A stretch of 35,062 nucleotides of DNA from JBBQVS01 sp964250805 (GCA_964250805.1 CAXUHG010000050.1:1-35062); one strand, 5' to 3'; numbered from the stretch's first letter, positions 24,082-32,342 are shown. A program made the numbers and translations. Notes: generated by a model not told the origin, from the letters alone.

Positions 24082-25200
24082 GTGATAGAAACTGCTCAAC
24101 AAACACTGATGTTGCAAGAAATACATGAGCAACCTTTGGCTCTAAGACGAACACTTGCTAATACGAAAGATATTGCGTTTCAGGTTGCGATGGAGGCAAA
24201 ACGACGCGATGTGAAAATGGTGCTACTTGCCGCTCGTGGTACGTCCGATCACGCTGCATTATACGCGCAATATCTATTTCAATATTTGAACGGCATTCCG
24301 GTCGCCCTCGCCACTCCTTCGCTCTACACGCTCTACAATGCGACGCTGCAAGTAGAGCGAACGCTGGTCATTGGCATTTCGCAATCGGGCGAGTCACCTG
24401 ATATCGTGGAAGTAGTCGCTCAGGCGCGAGCGGCTGGTGCCCTTACAGTTGGCGTAACCAATCATGAAAAATCTCTGCTCAATACTACCGCCGAATATAC
24501 GCTACTTTGTCACGCTGGCCCCGAACGCAGCGTTGCTGCCACCAAAACCTATACTACAACATGCCTTGCGTTAGCTATGTTGTCCGCATTCATGGTGGGT
24601 GGAGAGGCTCTACAGGAGAGCCTTGAATATGTTCCAGACCTCGTTACCTCCGCCCTAACAAGTGAAGCTCGGATAGCTGAGGTAGCGGCACGCTATGTCT
24701 ATGCGCGTGACTGTGTAGTGTTGGGGCGCGTATTCCAGTACAGTACTGCACGCGAAACAGCCCTCAAGCTAGAGGAGACGTGTTATGTGATTGCAACACC
24801 ATTCTCTACCGCTGATTTTCGGCATGGACCTGCCGCGCTTGTCGAACGGAGTCTGCCCGTTATCGTTTTTGCTCCGCCGGGACGTACAAGCTCAGACTCA
24901 CTCGCATTATTACAATGGCTACGAGAGCGTGACGCGGATACGCTGGTCATCGCGGAAGACGAGCAGATGTTAGCACTCGCAACTATGCCAGTACAACTGA
25001 CATTACCTCCTCTTACGAACATGGTTGTGCCGAGAACAAACCAGGGCAAAGACGGGTCACAAGAAGTAAACGTTGCCGAACTACTTGCGCCGTTTGCGTA
25101 CATTGTCGTGGGTCAACTCTTCGCCCAACATCTGGCATTACAGAAGGGATTGAACCCCGATGCGCCACGTAGCCTATCGAAAATCACTCGAACGATGTAA
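24082..25200 (+). CDS. double-SIS sugar-phosphate isomerase/deaminase (GlmS-like, no glutaminase domain)
   Basis: A 372-aa protein with two SIS domains and the isomerase-half signatures of GlmS: ARGTSDHAALYAQYL, GISQSGESPDIVE, ERSVAATKTYT, ALKLEETCY, DFRHGPAALVE and the C-terminal GLNPDAPRSLSKITRT. Without the N-terminal amidotransferase domain, such proteins serve as glucosamine-6-phosphate deaminases (NagB-II type), giving fructose-6-phosphate and ammonia, which fits the nagA gene nearby. The start is GTG, chosen because GGAGGAGG lies 6 nt upstream; the first ATG is nine codons later. It is the first gene of a likely operon with the UPF0309-like gene and sits behind an operator shared with the ABC operon. 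Confidence 0.88.
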   Translation: MIETAQQTLMLQEIHEQPLALRRTLANTKDIAFQVAMEAKRRDVKMVLLAARGTSDHAALYAQYLFQYLNGIPVALATPSLYTLYNATLQVERTLVIGISQSGESPDIVEVVAQARAAGALTVGVTNHEKSLLNTTAEYTLLCHAGPERSVAATKTYTTTCLALAMLSAFMVGGEALQESLEYVPDLVTSALTSEARIAEVAARYVYARDCVVLGRVFQYSTARETALKLEETCYVIATPFSTADFRHGPAALVERSLPVIVFAPPGRTSSDSLALLQWLRERDADTLVIAEDEQMLALATMPVQLTLPPLTNMVVPRTNQGKDGSQEVNVAELLAPFAYIVVGQLFAQHLALQKGLNPDAPRSLSKITRTM

Positions 25201-25202
25201 TA

Positions 25203-25341
25203 TTCGTAGGGACCAGATTTATCGCGTCCGGTGCTCAATTTATTGAGCGAAATCATGATGAATTCTGTCCGTAAGTGGGTTTGGCGATGCTCTCGCGTGA
25301 TAAATCACGCTATCGGACGCGATAAATCTGGTCCCTACGAA
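25203..25341. repeat. GTAGGGACC-family inverted repeat with cloverleaf-like core
   Basis: Arms 25203-25230 and 25314-25341 pair perfectly over 28 bp. Within the loop two more hairpins can form: GCTCAA-TTTA-TTGAGC and GCGTGAT-AA-ATCACGC. The whole would fold as a stem with two side arms. It fills the space between the two SIS genes, ending 9 nt before the AAGGAG site of the second, so it would be part of the operon mRNA. Confidence 0.85.
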
Positions 25342-25357
25342 ACCAAGGAGATGTACA

Positions 25358-26113
25358 ATGTCCGACAATTCAGCAATTAGCTTAGAAATTTACTGGCAAG
25401 AGGCGTTCAAGGTGCTTGAGCGTATTCGTTCTACACAGGTTGAGGCGATTCGGAGTGCGGCTCTGCTCTGTGCGGATTGCATCGAGAAAAACGGCGTTAT
25501 TCAAGCCTATGGTACTGGGCATTCGCGGGCGATTGCGATGGAGCTATCGGGTCGTGCAGGTGGTTTGGTGCCAATCAACAAAATCGACCTTGAAGACCTT
25601 GCCCTCTATGCGAACTGGCCTTTAGAACGTGTGAAGCGACCAGACATAGAGCGCGACCTTGAAGCAGGAAAAGCGATACTGGCATGCTACACTATCGAGT
25701 CGCAAGACGTATTTCTTATAGCCTCTAACTCTGGAACTAACGCTGCCATCGTCGAGGTCGCGCAACATGTGAAGGCTCATGGGCATTCGCTGATCGCGCT
25801 AACCGCACTCGCACACACACAGCAGGCAACATCACGTCATCCCTCCGGCAAGAAACTCTATGAACTTGCCGATGTCGTAATCGACAACTGCGGACCCTTC
25901 GGTGATGCCTTGCTAGATTTACCAGATGGAGGGAAAGCTTGTTCGGTCTCGTCGCTTGCCTCTGTGCTTATCGCGCAAATGCTGACCGCCGAAACGATTC
26001 AGCGTCTCATTGAGCGTGGCATCGAGCCACCTGTATTTGTCTCATACAACGTTCCAGGTGGCATCGAGCGTGGCGAACAATTGCTCAAGCGTTATCAAGG
26101 ACGCGTGAGGTAG
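25358..26113 (+). CDS. SIS-domain protein, UPF0309-like
   Basis: A 251-aa protein with a single SIS (sugar isomerase) domain. Motifs YGTGHSRAIAMELSGRAGGL, ASNSGTNAAIVEVA and SRHPSGKKLYELADVVIDN agree with the UPF0309 group. A helical N-terminus (1-45) precedes the SIS fold. Members bind phosphosugars and often lie in amino-sugar operons, but no reaction is firmly assigned; a role as isomerase, MurQ-like etherase or sensor is possible. AAGGAG lies 8 nt before the ATG. Its last 29 bases overlap, in antisense, the end of the convergent ABC permease gene. Confidence 0.85.
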   Translation: MSDNSAISLEIYWQEAFKVLERIRSTQVEAIRSAALLCADCIEKNGVIQAYGTGHSRAIAMELSGRAGGLVPINKIDLEDLALYANWPLERVKRPDIERDLEAGKAILACYTIESQDVFLIASNSGTNAAIVEVAQHVKAHGHSLIALTALAHTQQATSRHPSGKKLYELADVVIDNCGPFGDALLDLPDGGKACSVSSLASVLIAQMLTAETIQRLIERGIEPPVFVSYNVPGGIERGEQLLKRYQGRVR

Positions 26114-27068
26114 TACTGCTAGTTTTTGCTTTTACGACTTTTCCAGGACGTTCCACGCGCAAACGTGGATCAGCAATCTCGTCGATACCGAAGTTGATGA
26201 GCGAGAGGCCAGCACCAAGTACGGCGATACAGGCACCAGGGGGTACGAACCACCACCAGAGGCCGCCGCCCAGCGCGCCCGCTTGCTGTGCCCAGTAGAG
26301 TATGCTACCCCAGCTAGGAATGGTGCCGTCGCCGAGGCCGAGAAATTCTAGGGCAGCCCATGTGAGGACGACGTAGATTGTGGTGCTGACAAAGCCAGCT
26401 ACGACGAGACCAATTTCGTTAGGGAAAATCTCGAAGAAGATGATACGCCATGTATATTCGCCGCCTGCACGCGCCGCCGCTACGAACTCACGGCTTCGCA
26501 TCGACATCGTTTGCGAACGTAGCACACGCGCTTGCCACGCCCAGTTTGTGAATACAATGACCAGCGAAATCGTCAACGGACCACGTGGGAAATAGGCCGC
26601 GAGTACAATTGCTAGCGGAAGCGCGGGTAGCACAAGCGAAACGTTGGTGAAGAGCGTGAGCAGGTCATCAACGATGCCGCCAAAGTAGCCGCTTATCAGA
26701 CCAACTACAATCGAGAGGATAGTAACGAGTATACCCGTACCCAGTCCCCAGAACACGCTGGTTCGTGTACCATAGACTAACTGACTGAAAATATCTTCGC
26801 CTACAACCGTTGTTCCCAACAGGTGTGCTGGCGAAGGTGGAGCAAGGAATAGGTGTGAAGTAGCGTTCGGGTTGATTGTCATGAAGAACGGTCCAATCAG
26901 ACCGACTATGATAAAGAAACCGAGAATCGCGCTACCCGTTGCCATCTTGCGATTGACGGTCATAGATTTCCACGCAGTGCGTAATACGTCCACCACGCGT
27001 GCCGAGAATGGTTCGTTGGGAGCAATTGCGATAGGCGTAACGCTCAGAGTTCGTGGTCCTTCTTGCAT
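26085..27068 (-). CDS. ABC transporter permease (DppC/OppC family)
   Basis: A 327-aa inner-membrane permease of the oligopeptide/oligosaccharide type. After a polar N-terminus (1-40) come about six helices. The loop EFVAAARAGGEYTWRIIFFE is the EAA motif that docks the ATPase. The C-terminal INFGIDEIADPRLRVERPG is the usual family ending. It starts 3 nt after the other permease gene ends, so translation is likely coupled. The stop codon lies inside the 3' end of the opposite-strand SIS gene (29-bp overlap). No ATPase gene follows, so the transporter must borrow one from elsewhere. Confidence 0.93.
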   Translation of the reverse strand: MQEGPRTLSVTPIAIAPNEPFSARVVDVLRTAWKSMTVNRKMATGSAILGFFIIVGLIGPFFMTINPNATSHLFLAPPSPAHLLGTTVVGEDIFSQLVYGTRTSVFWGLGTGILVTILSIVVGLISGYFGGIVDDLLTLFTNVSLVLPALPLAIVLAAYFPRGPLTISLVIVFTNWAWQARVLRSQTMSMRSREFVAAARAGGEYTWRIIFFEIFPNEIGLVVAGFVSTTIYVVLTWAALEFLGLGDGTIPSWGSILYWAQQAGALGGGLWWWFVPPGACIAVLGAGLSLINFGIDEIADPRLRVERPGKVVKAKTSSTTSRVLDNA

Positions 27069-27071
27069 GGT

Positions 27072-28070
27072 TTAGCCATTCCTTTCTACACGTACACGCG
27101 GGTCGAGAAAGACGTATAGCACGTCTGCCAGGAAGTTCGCACCCAGCACGGCGAGCGTAATAATGAGGAAGATGCTCTGCACCATCGCGTAATCTTGCTG
27201 GTTGACTGCTTGTAAGAGGGCGTATCCAATGCCTGGATAGGAAAACACCATCTCGGTGAGCAACTGCCCACCGACAATCGCGCCAATCGCAATGGCAAAG
27301 CCGGTGATATTTGGCAGTATCGCGTTACGTGCCGCGTACCTGAACATAATGCGTCCCTGTGAAAGTCCCTTTGCCTTTGCCATCAAGACATAATCCTCGG
27401 ACAGCGTTGTGAGCATCGAGTTACGCATTGTAAGCATCCAGCCAGCCAATGAAGAGATGATCAGCGTCAAGGCAGGCAGAAAGGCATGTTGGATAACGCT
27501 ACCAATATAGTCGAACGTCCAACCAGGATCAATATTCGCGGCGTCATAGCCACCCGACAAAGGAAACCAGCTTAGTAGATAGGCGAAGACATAGAGAGAA
27601 ATCAGGGCGAGCCAGAAATAGGGGATAGCTGATAAAAAGTTCATTACAGGTGAGAGTATGGTATCAAGCAACGTACCGCGCTTCCATGCCGCGAGTATGC
27701 CAAGCAGACAACCAAGAGCGAAACTAAGGACAACAGCGACTCCACCAAGCATCACCGACCAACCGATATCTTGCCCGATAATTGAGAGAACGGGCGTGGG
27801 AAAATACTGAATTGAGTTTCCTAAATTGCCATGAAGCAAATTGCCGAGATACTTGAAATATTGCAACCATAAGGGATCGGGCGAATCCAGGCCGAACATT
27901 GCCGAAAGCGTCTGCTTCATCGCGGGAGTGACATAACCCTTTGTGGACATCTTGCCAACGATTGCTGCAACGGGATCGCCAGGAGCTAGACGCGGAATAA
28001 AAAAGTCTAGCGTAACGGCTATCCAGACGGCAAATACGTAGAATGAAATGCGACGCAGCATGTGACGCAT
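27072..28070 (-). CDS. ABC transporter permease (DppB/OppB family)
   Basis: A 332-aa inner-membrane permease partner of the DppC-like protein, with six helices. Family features are the N-terminal FFIPRLAPGDPV, the LLHGNLGNSIQYFPTPV stretch and the EAA loop DYVLMAKAKGLSQGRIMFRY, ending in DVLYVFLDPRVRVERNG. Start at 28070 is chosen because AAGGAG lies 7 nt upstream; a longer in-frame start at 28112 has none. The binding-protein gene lies 179 nt upstream in the same operon, separated by a hairpin and an N gap. Confidence 0.93.
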   Translation of the reverse strand: MRHMLRRISFYVFAVWIAVTLDFFIPRLAPGDPVAAIVGKMSTKGYVTPAMKQTLSAMFGLDSPDPLWLQYFKYLGNLLHGNLGNSIQYFPTPVLSIIGQDIGWSVMLGGVAVVLSFALGCLLGILAAWKRGTLLDTILSPVMNFLSAIPYFWLALISLYVFAYLLSWFPLSGGYDAANIDPGWTFDYIGSVIQHAFLPALTLIISSLAGWMLTMRNSMLTTLSEDYVLMAKAKGLSQGRIMFRYAARNAILPNITGFAIAIGAIVGGQLLTEMVFSYPGIGYALLQAVNQQDYAMVQSIFLIITLAVLGANFLADVLYVFLDPRVRVERNG

Positions 28071-28166
28071 ACTCTGTCTCCTTCTGTCAATAAGATGTGT
28101 GTTCGCTGCCATTCCACAAACCTAGTTGTTGGATTGGAGCGGAAACACAAAGATAAGGTTTTAAAC

Positions 28167-28176
28167 NNNNNNNNNN
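28167..28176. other. assembly gap (10 N)
   Basis: Ten N between the binding-protein gene and the first permease gene. Unlike two of the other short gaps it is not clearly inside a long inverted repeat. Confidence 0.95.
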
Positions 28177-28196
28177 TCAATACGTTGTGTTGTCTC

Positions 28197-28227
28197 GCCC
28201 TTACAACATCGTTGTTGTTTTTAGGGC
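28197..28227 (-). promoter_or_regulatory. intercistronic hairpin after the binding-protein gene
   Basis: GCCCT and AGGGC form the outer stem, and ACAAC-ATC-GTTGT the inner stem, with unpaired bases between them. It lies 22 nt past the binding-protein stop codon. Hairpins here often lower read-through so that the binding protein exceeds the permeases; that role is inferred. Confidence 0.45.
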
Positions 28228-28249
28228 CGCCAACACACATTGCTCGTTT

Positions 28250-29941
28250 TTACACGGGCTGTAGGTGCAAGATGACCTGTTCGTAGTCAGGTCCAGTATT
28301 TGGGCTACCGCTCGAATACGGGTTGTTTGCATCGGGCCAGCCGGTGAAGTTCTTGGTAGAATACTCGTCGTAGTCCGCACCTGTCCACAATGGGATGAAG
28401 GGCTGGTTGTCAACGAATACCTTTTCGATGCCTTGAATTGCTTGTTTCTGTACCGTTACGTCCGAGGTTGAGGCGTACTGATTCAGGTAATTATCGGTGC
28501 TGGAATCGTTCCATGCTACGAAGTTGAATTTGCCCTGTCCAATCTGGTTGCTGTTCAGGTATTGATTGTATAGGTAGTAGGGCGTTGGTCCACCAACCAT
28601 GCCACAGAACTGCAACTGATAGTCGTACTTACCATTAGTACGCAGCGTATAGTAGTTGTCCTCACCAACAGTCACGTTTTTGATCTCGATGCCAACCGCT
28701 TTAGCTTGGTCGGCGATCAGTTTGGCGGCAGCATTCCAGTCAGAGTAGGAGTCAACGCTTCTCAACGTGAGAGATATCCGTTTACCATTCTTCTGATAGA
28801 TACCGTCGCTACCCTTCGTATACCCTGCATCGGTCAGGTACTTTTCTGCTTTGGCGGTGTCGGCGGTTGATGGCAGATTAGAGTACTGTGGGTCTAACCA
28901 ACTTTTTGCGGTAGGAAGAACGAGTCCAGTCATGCTGCCGGGAGGTTCAAGGCCAGCCGTTGCCTGAGCAGCGATGGCATTGCGGTCAATCGCCGTACTC
29001 AAAGCGAGGCGTACTGGCAAACCTGCTGTACCACCGATGATCGGGTCTTTCTGATTTGTGCAGATGGAATACAGGTTGATGGCATCCATGAAGAGGTGAT
29101 TGTGTGTCGGGTCTTTCTGCACAAAGTCCTGTTGCAGCGTTGGCGAGAAATAGCCTGCCCAATCAACCTCACCCTTTGGCAATGCCAATTGGAGAGTTGA
29201 GTTATCTTTGTATTCTGGATAGCGAATCTGGTCAACCTTCACCTTATCAGCTTGCCAGTAGCTTGGATTTTTTGCATATACCGCGAGGTCTGTCTGATAT
29301 TTGCTCAAGGTGAATGGTCCCGTGCCTACGGGCTTGTCGGTTAGATACTTAGTTGGGTCGCCAACCGAGGCGAAAACGTGCTTGGGAATGATATAGACGT
29401 GACCTGCAATATTTACCAGCACGGGTGGGTATGCTTTTTGGAACGTCATGACGACCGTATTGGCGTCCGGTGCAGTTACGTCTTTGAGGTAGCTCCATAC
29501 ACCACTGCCATCGGCTGCGGGATACTGCTTCATAAGGTTGAAGGTGAAGGCGACATCATCAGCACTAAAAGGCTTGCCGTCGTTCCACTTCACATTCTGG
29601 CGCGTGGTAAACGTGACTTGTGTGTTGTCGCTATTCCATTTGTAATCGGTAGCGAGCATAGGTGTGAATGAACCGTCATTGATATTCACAAAATCGAGTG
29701 TCTCATACACAAGACCCAGAATACCTGCGTTCGGATGCCCGTTGTACGGGTTAAAACCGGCTTGCGCGAAATCGTAGGACTGTGTGGCGATTTTTAGAAC
29801 CGTTTGACCGCTCGAATTTTTGTTACCACTACTGCTACCACCACAGGCGGTGAGTAGAAGCGAGAAGAGAAGAATAAGACTAACTAGAATAGTCTTGCCG
29901 TTACTTTTTATCCCTGCCGAAGGGAATACGTTGGGAGTCAT
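28250..29941 (-). CDS. ABC transporter substrate-binding lipoprotein, family 5
   Basis: A 563-aa exported binding protein. The N-terminus has a lipoprotein signal: a hydrophobic core then LLTAC, with the lipid-carrying Cys at position 33, followed by a Gly/Ser/Asn linker. The mature part has family-5 (SBP_bac_5) segments such as FTTRQNVKWNDGKPFSADDV and KPVGTGPFTL. FNPYNG near residue 63 recalls the family-5 proteins that bind cello- and chito-oligosaccharides rather than peptides. With nagA, a GlcNAc kinase and a hexosaminidase nearby, the substrate is likely an amino-sugar oligomer (inference). AGGAG lies about 9 nt before the ATG. It is the first gene of its operon, behind the regulated promoter at 30111-30155. 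Confidence 0.92.
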   Translation of the reverse strand: MTPNVFPSAGIKSNGKTILVSLILLFSLLLTACGGSSSGNKNSSGQTVLKIATQSYDFAQAGFNPYNGHPNAGILGLVYETLDFVNINDGSFTPMLATDYKWNSDNTQVTFTTRQNVKWNDGKPFSADDVAFTFNLMKQYPAADGSGVWSYLKDVTAPDANTVVMTFQKAYPPVLVNIAGHVYIIPKHVFASVGDPTKYLTDKPVGTGPFTLSKYQTDLAVYAKNPSYWQADKVKVDQIRYPEYKDNSTLQLALPKGEVDWAGYFSPTLQQDFVQKDPTHNHLFMDAINLYSICTNQKDPIIGGTAGLPVRLALSTAIDRNAIAAQATAGLEPPGSMTGLVLPTAKSWLDPQYSNLPSTADTAKAEKYLTDAGYTKGSDGIYQKNGKRISLTLRSVDSYSDWNAAAKLIADQAKAVGIEIKNVTVGEDNYYTLRTNGKYDYQLQFCGMVGGPTPYYLYNQYLNSNQIGQGKFNFVAWNDSSTDNYLNQYASTSDVTVQKQAIQGIEKVFVDNQPFIPLWTGADYDEYSTKNFTGWPDANNPYSSGSPNTGPDYEQVILHLQPV

Positions 29942-30110
29942 AGGGGGATCTCCTAACTTAGATGCATTGTTATGCCGCTAAAAATAGACAATCGACGAAG
30001 TGCCGCGAATAAGAGCGCGAAATCTCGAACTATACGGAAACGTCCTCTCCTTTCTTCCGTATCAGGTGAGATTGTTGCATCCCAATGTTTTGATGAAGTC
30101 GATGTAAGGA

Positions 30111-30155
30111 ATGGTACATCGTTCTGGTCTGTTTGTCAAGACATCTATACCACTA
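30111..30155 (-). promoter_or_regulatory. promoter and operator of the ABC operon
   Basis: On the minus strand TTGACA (30134-30139) and TACCAT (30111-30116) are 17 nt apart. TAGTGGTATAGA (30144-30155) lies 4 nt upstream of the -35 box, the same spacing as at 23997-24018. The plus-strand 19-mer TGGTCTGTTTGTCAAGACA (30125-30143) is an imperfect GntR-type operator that covers the -35 box. The leader to the ATG is about 160 nt. Confidence 0.65.
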
Positions 30156-30161
30156 GATAAG

Positions 30162-31358
30162 TTATTGGGGTAAAACTCCTGCGAAACGTTGCTGCCACTT
30201 CTCGTTTGCAAATGCGAGCTGACCGCAACAGAGTGTTGCTTGTAGTGTAAGCGAGGAATCGAAGATGAGTAGGTCAGCGTCATAGCCGGTACGCAATCTC
30301 CCCTTACGTTCCGCACACCCTGCCGATTGTGCGGGGTTGAGCGTTACCGTTTGTATTGCCTCTTGCAATGAAACATGCGTCATAGTGAGCATGTTGCGTA
30401 GCGCTTGATCCATCGTGAGGACGCTTCCTGCCAGCGTACCATCGGCGAGGCAGGCCGCGCCGTCAACTACATGTGCCTGTTGACCTGCGAACTCGAATGT
30501 TGCACCGTCGTCGTGTAGTCCAGCGATGGCTTGCGCGTCCGTGATAACGATGAGACGTTGCGTCCCCAGCATTCTTACGAGCATTTCTATCATCGCCGGA
30601 TGCACATGCACACCATCAGCAATGATTTCGCCAAGTACCTGTGGTGCTTGTGCGATAGCAGGTATTGGTCCCGGTTCACGGTGCAACAGTGGGCGCATCG
30701 CATTGAAGCAGTGCGTGGCATGTGTGATGCCGTGTTCGATTGCCGCCTGTGCCTGCTCATAAGTTGCGTCCGTATGTCCAATGCTCACCGTTACATGCGC
30801 CGCCAGGAGTTGACTCAGCATCTGTTCGGCTCCTGGTAACTCTGGCGCGAGCGTGACCAGTCGCAAATAATTCTTTGTAAGTTCGAGTATATGCTGTGTC
30901 TCTTCCTCGTTCGGGAGTCGTAACCATTCTGGCGGATGGGCACCGCGTCGCTTCTTGCTGATATATGGTCCCTCAAGATGAATACCGAGTGGCTCTGCCG
31001 ACCTTGCTTGTCGCTCCTCGATTGCCGCGACCGCTGTGCGTAGCTGTTGCTCTGGTAGCGCGGAATCCGCACCAACGACGGCTATCAAGAAAGACGTAAC
31101 GCCCGTCGTAGGTATCCAGCGCGCGTAAGAGGCTATCTCCTCGACATGTTGTGTATGGAGATTGAAGCCACCGCCGCCATGCGTATGTACCTCGACGAAA
31201 CCAGGAGTAATGATGGTATCCGAGGCGTCAATAATCTGCTGACCTCTGCTCTCGTTCGTTTCAATTCCTTGAATATGTGTTCCGTCAATCGTAACACTGC
31301 TCTCGGCTCGGTCCATAGTGGCATCTACCAGACGTGTACCGCGCAAAGTAAACTGCAT
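30162..31358 (-). CDS. nagA: N-acetylglucosamine-6-phosphate deacetylase
   Basis: A 398-aa amidohydrolase that removes acetate from GlcNAc-6-phosphate to give glucosamine-6-phosphate. It has PGFVEVHTHGGGG (residues 52-64), the metal Glu in GIHLEGPY (E129), metal His residues in IGHTDATY (H195) and THATHCFNAM (H216), ADGVHVHP, and the catalytic Asp in VITDAQ (D274). Length is typical. Its ATG is preceded by a weak AGGTG site. It is transcribed divergently from gntR, and a perfect operator (31412-31430) stands in its promoter region. Its product would feed the double-SIS enzyme encoded at 24082. Confidence 0.94.
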   Translation of the reverse strand: MQFTLRGTRLVDATMDRAESSVTIDGTHIQGIETNESRGQQIIDASDTIITPGFVEVHTHGGGGFNLHTQHVEEIASYARWIPTTGVTSFLIAVVGADSALPEQQLRTAVAAIEERQARSAEPLGIHLEGPYISKKRRGAHPPEWLRLPNEEETQHILELTKNYLRLVTLAPELPGAEQMLSQLLAAHVTVSIGHTDATYEQAQAAIEHGITHATHCFNAMRPLLHREPGPIPAIAQAPQVLGEIIADGVHVHPAMIEMLVRMLGTQRLIVITDAQAIAGLHDDGATFEFAGQQAHVVDGAACLADGTLAGSVLTMDQALRNMLTMTHVSLQEAIQTVTLNPAQSAGCAERKGRLRTGYDADLLIFDSSLTLQATLCCGQLAFANEKWQQRFAGVLPQ

Positions 31359-31411
31359 CCTACACCTATTTCTCTTGTGAATAGCAACAACTTTTCTATG
31401 CTACAATATAG

Positions 31412-31442
31412 TGGTCTATACAATAGACCAAGTATACCACTA
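31412..31442. promoter_or_regulatory. perfect GntR/DasR-type operator between nagA and gntR
   Basis: TGGTCTATACAATAGACCA (31412-31430) has 8-bp perfect half sites around ACA. It is close to the TGGTCTAGACCA-type sites known for DasR/NagR regulators. Directly next to it, AGTATACCACTA (31431-31442) is the reverse complement of TAGTGGTATACT, 10 or 11 of 12 like the element at the other two promoters. It lies about 55-85 nt before the nagA start. Confidence 0.8.
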
Positions 31443-31483
31443 AGAACAAAAAATCGCTATAGCCATCTTTCTGAAAAAGAGAC

Positions 31484-31536
31484 TTGACGTATTGCGCAAA
31501 GTATAGCATGATAGGACTGGTCTATACAATAAACCA
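31484..31536 (+). promoter_or_regulatory. gntR promoter with operator at the transcription start
   Basis: TTGACG (31484-31489) and CATGAT (31507-31512) are 17 nt apart. TGGTCTATACAATAAACCA (31518-31536) differs at one position from the perfect operator at 31412-31430. It starts where transcription would begin, so bound repressor would block initiation: autoregulation is likely. Confidence 0.7.
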
Positions 31537-31577
31537 TTTTGCCTACAGGTATTATCGTTGAGAAGCATGGAGTTGAG

Positions 31578-32324
31578 ATGAGTACTATTTTCAGAAAAAG
31601 CCCGTTGCCGCGCTACTACCAACTAAAAGAGATTATGCGCGAGAAGATTCGGATTGGCGAATGGAAGCCCGGCGACCTCATTCCGTCCGAGCGCGAATTG
31701 GGCGAGTCGTATGGCATTAGCCGCATGACGGCTCGACAAGCGATTACGGAACTGGTGAATGAGGGACTATTCTACCGCGAGCAAGGAAAGGGAACCTTTG
31801 TAAGCCAGCACAAAATCACGCAACAACTCATTCATCTCACAGGCTTTACTGAGGATATCAAGGCGCGTGGGCAGCGTCCAGGCACACAGGTACTTTCGGC
31901 TGCTATGCGACCCGCCGACGAGAAAACGGCTGAACGCTTGCGGATCGAGCCTGGGCAGATGATTTACTGTCTGCAACGACTCCGCCTCGCGGATGGTGAG
32001 CCGCTTGCCATTGAACTCTCGCAACTCAATTTCCCCGGTTGTGAACGCTTGCTGGAAGAAGATTTTGCCCAAAATTCGTTGTACCGCACGCTCGAAGCGA
32101 AATATGGTATTGGGCTGGTCGAGGCGGAGCAAGAGCTAGAGGCAAGTTTAGCAGGAGAAGATGAGGCGCGTCTGCTGAATCTCGCAGTTGCCAGCCCAGT
32201 CCTACTAACACGTCGCACAACCTACACAGACCGTGATACGCCGTTTGAATATGCCAAATCTACCTATTGTGGTAGTAAATACACCTTCTACACCAGCATG
32301 AAGCGTGAGCAGTTGATCTCGTAA
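31578..32324 (+). CDS. GntR/HutC-family regulator of amino-sugar genes
   Basis: A 248-aa repressor. Residues about 8-76 are a GntR winged helix: YYQLKEIMREKIRIGEWKPG, IPSERELGESYGISRMTARQ and GLFYREQGKGTFVS. Residues about 85-240 form a UTRA effector domain (LTGFTEDIKARGQRPG, then LLTRRTTYTDRDTPFEYAKS). This is the NagR/DasR architecture, whose ligand is usually glucosamine-6-phosphate or GlcNAc-6-phosphate. Start at 31578 is chosen by GGAG 5 nt upstream; the frame extends to a TTG at 31539, but that would place coding sequence next to the operator. Matching operators precede nagA, gntR, the ABC operon and the SIS genes. Confidence 0.92.
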   Translation: MSTIFRKSPLPRYYQLKEIMREKIRIGEWKPGDLIPSERELGESYGISRMTARQAITELVNEGLFYREQGKGTFVSQHKITQQLIHLTGFTEDIKARGQRPGTQVLSAAMRPADEKTAERLRIEPGQMIYCLQRLRLADGEPLAIELSQLNFPGCERLLEEDFAQNSLYRTLEAKYGIGLVEAEQELEASLAGEDEARLLNLAVASPVLLTRRTTYTDRDTPFEYAKSTYCGSKYTFYTSMKREQLIS

Positions 32325-32342
32325 GTGCGATAGGGAGCGACA

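Noticed and set aside
25203..25341. tRNA gene, because the element folds with side arms
   Set aside because: There is no T-loop or anticodon-arm sequence pattern, and the 28-bp outer stem is far too long; it matches the GTAGGGACC repeat family.
28019..28286. Small reading frames crossing the N gap between the binding protein and permease genes
   Set aside because: They pass through N, have no ribosome site or recognisable domain, and overlap the start of the permease gene.
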